64,000 nt of DNA, taken from the NCBI RefSeq assembly GCF_027214045.1, contig NZ_JAPWHE010000008.1, forward strand, positions 1 to 64,000. The letters are read 5' to 3'. Shown piece after piece: positions 61,447 through 64,000 of the stretch. Both the position numbers and the translations under genes were made by a program. The stretch comes from Castellaniella denitrificans. Its GTDB lineage: Bacteria > Pseudomonadota > Gammaproteobacteria > Burkholderiales > Burkholderiaceae_B. The notes beneath the pieces were generated by a model. It ran no database searches. It was not told where the DNA came from and saw only the letters and a program-made list of their open reading frames with translations. Every line of letters starts with the position of its first letter. Positions within the stretch are counted from its first letter, which is position 1.

Positions 61447-62238
61447 TCAGAGATCTATGACGGTTTCGGCACGCAGGCGGCGGATCGCTTCCAGACAGAA
61501 ATGGGCGTACACCAGCGCCGAAAATACCGGCATCACCAGCCAGAACAGCGGGATCAGGTTCACGACAGCCAGACAGGCCGCGATCAGCCAGAGCTGGCGA
61601 TTGTGACGCCGCCACAGCAACCGGCGTTCGGCCGGGCTGGCATGTTCGATCATGGCGTCCACACGCAGCATCCGGTTCAAGGCGAAAGCCCACCAGAACA
61701 CCGGCAGCACCAGCGCCATGGGAGGAATCAGCCACAGCGGCATGGTGAACAGCCACCCCAGACAGAACAGCGCTCCGACCCAGATCGCATTCCAGATGCC
61801 CAGCGCCGTGGTGTGGCGACCCTGGCGGTCCAGGCCCCGGTAATCGCGGCGTTCCAGATGATGCAGCGCGATGGGCATGACGAACACGGCGGCAATCGCC
61901 AGCCCCAGGATGCCCGCCATGGGCAACAGCAACCCGGCCGCCATCAGCGGCACCAGCCACAGCTTCAGGGAAAACAGGCCGACCGCGACCAGCCAGCCGT
62001 CGACAGTGTTGAACAGCCCCCAGGACGAAGCCTCCTGATCCAGCCAGCCAGTCAGCGGTTGCCAGAAAAACCACAGGAGCAGCACCGCCCCCAGGAAGGC
62101 GATTACGAAGGGCAGAAACAGGGCCGCGAGCATGCGCGGGTGCAACTGGCTGGCGGCGGCACGGCGGAAAGCCTGTCCGACCAGCGCCAGGCCATGGGTG
62201 GAGCGGGGGTCGCGCAGGGCGAGGTCTTGATGCGTCAT
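61447..62238 (-). CDS. EI24/CysZ-like membrane protein
   Basis: A 263-residue protein with about six membrane helices. It has the EI24 pattern GLALVGQAFRRAAASQLHPR near the start, then LFMPLWLIPPMAL-like text (LFTMPLWLIPPMALVLPVFW), WWAFALNRMLRVDAM and the Arg-rich RRLLWRRHNRQLW loop. The family includes the sulfate permease CysZ, but transport here is unproven. The ATG at 62238 (MTHQDLAL) is chosen; an ATG nine codons earlier is possible. Confidence 0.82.
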   Translation of the reverse strand: MTHQDLALRDPRSTHGLALVGQAFRRAAASQLHPRMLAALFLPFVIAFLGAVLLLWFFWQPLTGWLDQEASSWGLFNTVDGWLVAVGLFSLKLWLVPLMAAGLLLPMAGILGLAIAAVFVMPIALHHLERRDYRGLDRQGRHTTALGIWNAIWVGALFCLGWLFTMPLWLIPPMALVLPVFWWAFALNRMLRVDAMIEHASPAERRLLWRRHNRQLWLIAACLAVVNLIPLFWLVMPVFSALVYAHFCLEAIRRLRAETVIDL

Positions 62239-62290
62239 ATGGCGGAATGATCCTTGAGAACCCATACAATCATCTTATTCAAAGAACGGG

Positions 62291-62677
62291 ATGCCTGTCT
62301 GCATGAAATTGTTCGATCCGCACGCCACCCCCCAGGCCCTGCGCGACCGGCTGGCCACGGACGCAGGCCGACGCGTGGCCTGCTACTGCGCCGCCTGGTG
62401 CCGCACCTGCGACGCCTGGCGCCCCCTGCTGGAAGCCCTGGCGGACGAATATCCCGACTGGACCTTCCTGTGGGTGGACGTCGAGGACAGCCCGGACTGG
62501 CTGGGCGACGAGGACATCGAGAATTTTCCCACGATCCTGGTGCAGGACCGGGACGGCACCCGCTACTGGGGCGCGCTGCAGCCGCGCATCGAACAATTGC
62601 GACGCCTGATCGACGGCGCGTCGGCCCTGCCGGTGCTGCCGGCCGGTCCGGGCCGCCTGGACGCCCTGGCGAACTAG
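62291..62677 (+). CDS. Thioredoxin-like protein
   Basis: A 124-128 residue protein with a thioredoxin fold. The redox motif is CYCAAWCRTCDAWRP (Cys-Arg-Thr-Cys rather than Cys-Gly-Pro-Cys). It is followed by FLWVDVEDSPDWLGDEDIEN and the cis-Pro strand NFPTILVQD. There is no signal peptide, so it is cytosolic. The starts at 62291 (MPVCMKLF) and 62303 (MKLFDPHA) cannot be separated. It is divergent from the EI24 gene and converges on the helicase. Confidence 0.85.
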   Translation: MPVCMKLFDPHATPQALRDRLATDAGRRVACYCAAWCRTCDAWRPLLEALADEYPDWTFLWVDVEDSPDWLGDEDIENFPTILVQDRDGTRYWGALQPRIEQLRRLIDGASALPVLPAGPGRLDALAN

Positions 62678-62689
62678 TGCCTGCGCACC

Positions 62690-64000
62690 CTAAGAGGATT
62701 TTCCGCCCAGCAGCACGCCCACGGGACGCCGCGTCGGCGACGCGGCGGGACGGGATTCGGCCTCGGGACGCGGCGCGGCCGCGGCGGGCTCGTAGGGCCG
62801 GGTAAAGAAGTCGTCCAGCGGCGCCTCGTGCGCATGCCGGACGGACGACCCGTGATGCCCCCCGACCGGGCGGCGGCGGGCGACGCTGCGCGGCAGTTCG
62901 AGTTCGCCGCGCGGGATCGTGGTCTTGATGAGCTTTTCGATGTCCTGAAGATAGCGTTCTTCTTCGGGCGCGAACAGCGCGATGGCCTCGCCCGAGGCCC
63001 CCGCCCGGCCGGTGCGGCCGATGCGGTGAACGTAGTCTTCCGCGTTGCGCGGCAGATCGTAGTTGATCACGCAGGGCACGCCGGCGACGTCCAGGCCACG
63101 CGCCGCCACATCGGTGGCCACCAGGACTTCCAGTGTGCCGGCCTTGAAGGCGTCCAGCGCCTTCATGCGTTCGATCTGGGTCTTGTTGCCGTGGATGGAC
63201 TCGGCGCGCACGCCGTCCTGCTCCAGCTGGCGGGCCAGCCGGCTGCAGCCGATCTTGGTGTTGGAAAACACGATGACCTGGTTGAGCTTGCGGGACTTGA
63301 CCAGATGGACCACGGCCCGGCGCTTGGCCTCGCCTTCCAGGGGATAGGCGATCTGGGTGACCGTGTCGGCCGTGGCATTGGGGCGTGCGACCTCGACTTC
63401 GACCGGGGTACGCAGAAAAGTGCGGCCGAGCTTGCGGATTTCCGGACTGAAGGTGGCGGAAAACAGCAGGCCCTGGCGGCCCGGCGGCAACAGCCGCATG
63501 ATGCGGTCCAGGTCAGGCAGGAAACCCATGTCCAGCATGCGGTCGGCCTCGTCCAGCACCAGGATGCCGACCTGTCCGAGGTTGACGTTGCGCTGCTCGA
63601 CGTGGTCGAGCAGGCGGCCCGGCGTGGCGATCAGGATTTCGCAGCCCTGGCGCAGCAGATCGCGCTGCGGACGGATGTCCACCCCGCCGAACACCACCGC
63701 CGTGCGCAGGGGCACGAAGCGGCTGTACTGGGCAACGTTGGCGTGCACCTGGTCGGCGAGTTCGCGCGTGGGCGTCAGAATCAGGGCGCGCACGGGATGC
63801 CGCGCAGGCGATGCGCTGCTGTTGGCAAACGGCATCAGCCGGTGCAGGATCGGCAGCGAGAAAGCGGCGGTCTTGCCCGTCCCGGTCTGGGCGGCGCCCA
63901 TGACGTCCCGCCCTGACATGGCGATGGGAATGGCCTTGGCCTGGATCGGAGTGGCGGACACGTAGCCGGTGGCCTCGATGGCCTGCATGATGCCGGGGTG
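62690..64000 (-). CDS. DEAD-box RNA helicase (RhlE type), N-terminus cut by window edge
   Basis: 437 residues are visible and the frame stays open to the window end; the first residues (HPGIMQAIEATGYVSATPIQ) are the RhlE Q-motif region, so only about 10-20 residues are missing. Motifs are AAQTGTGKTAAF, PTRELA, ATPGRLLDH, VLDEADRMLDMGF, FSATF, DVAARGLDV and HRIGRTGRAG. A basic, Pro/Ala-rich tail follows the core. It unwinds RNA in ribosome assembly or decay. An internal Met at 63988 is not the start. Confidence 0.93.
   Translation of the reverse strand, partial: HPGIMQAIEATGYVSATPIQAKAIPIAMSGRDVMGAAQTGTGKTAAFSLPILHRLMPFANSSASPARHPVRALILTPTRELADQVHANVAQYSRFVPLRTAVVFGGVDIRPQRDLLRQGCEILIATPGRLLDHVEQRNVNLGQVGILVLDEADRMLDMGFLPDLDRIMRLLPPGRQGLLFSATFSPEIRKLGRTFLRTPVEVEVARPNATADTVTQIAYPLEGEAKRRAVVHLVKSRKLNQVIVFSNTKIGCSRLARQLEQDGVRAESIHGNKTQIERMKALDAFKAGTLEVLVATDVAARGLDVAGVPCVINYDLPRNAEDYVHRIGRTGRAGASGEAIALFAPEEERYLQDIEKLIKTTIPRGELELPRSVARRRPVGGHHGSSVRHAHEAPLDDFFTRPYEPAAAAPRPEAESRPAASPTRRPVGVLLGGKSS

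Overview
The window is a GC-rich, gene-dense bacterial chromosome segment from a betaproteobacterium of the order Burkholderiales, most likely family Alcaligenaceae (Bordetella / Achromobacter / Castellaniella-like). The main grounds are the ilvI-ilvH-ilvC, psd-pssA and rpsO-pnp blocks in one stretch, the aat-bpt-pyrD run, several TRAP transporters with GntR regulators, an arylmalonate decarboxylase-like protein, and polyhydroxybutyrate genes (hbdH, phasin). There is no integrase, transposase, phage or CRISPR array. Both ends cut a gene: a chemoreceptor on the left and a RhlE-type helicase on the right.

Layout. 1-4.1 kb: truncated chemoreceptor, an exported GlcG/HbpS-like protein, a FixJ-type response regulator with its histidine kinase, and tRNA-Leu(UAA). 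4.1-16.5 kb: a catabolic locus of several transcription units. It holds a PuuE-type cyclic amidohydrolase, an Asp/Glu-racemase homologue lacking both catalytic cysteines, a GntR regulator, an FAH-family hydrolase with a dihydropyrimidinase/hydantoinase, a TRAP transporter with an arylmalonate decarboxylase-like protein, an amidase with a cyclase-family hydrolase, and a second GntR regulator. The control regions share the dyad ATTGT-N2-ACA(A/T), so I read the locus as one regulon for import and hydrolysis of a cyclic imide, hydantoin or related ureido compound. 16.5-20.3 kb: a cysteine-synthase-like PLP enzyme, tRNA-Ser(UGA), a quinone oxidoreductase, a LysR regulator and a SpeG acetyltransferase.

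20.4-28.6 kb is housekeeping (pnp, rpsO, pssA, psd, ilvC, ilvH, ilvI). A compact promoter-terminator unit lies in the ilvI leader. 28.6-38.2 kb: a FUSC membrane protein, then a malonate operon read leftwards (matR, matA, a crotonase-like protein, matB, TRAP dctPQM). 38.2-46.6 kb: yaaA, hbdH, a fluoride riboswitch controlling crcB, a yybP-ykoY (manganese) riboswitch controlling a TerC-family protein, a universal stress protein, an ABC exporter, a TSUP permease, a metallophosphoesterase and tRNA-Cys(GCA). 46.7-54.1 kb: a cold-shock protein, a small conserved-looking ORF, a ZIP transporter, an M20 peptidase, and a rightward run ending in nudix, aat, bpt and pyrD. 54.2-64 kb: a two-gene RND efflux system, a dispersed GC-rich repeat, a phasin with a near-consensus promoter flanked by two inverted repeats, an IclR regulator, a CinA-type molybdopterin-binding protein, an EI24/CysZ-like membrane protein, a thioredoxin-like protein and the helicase.

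All family names come from reading motifs and from memory of the families; no database search was run.
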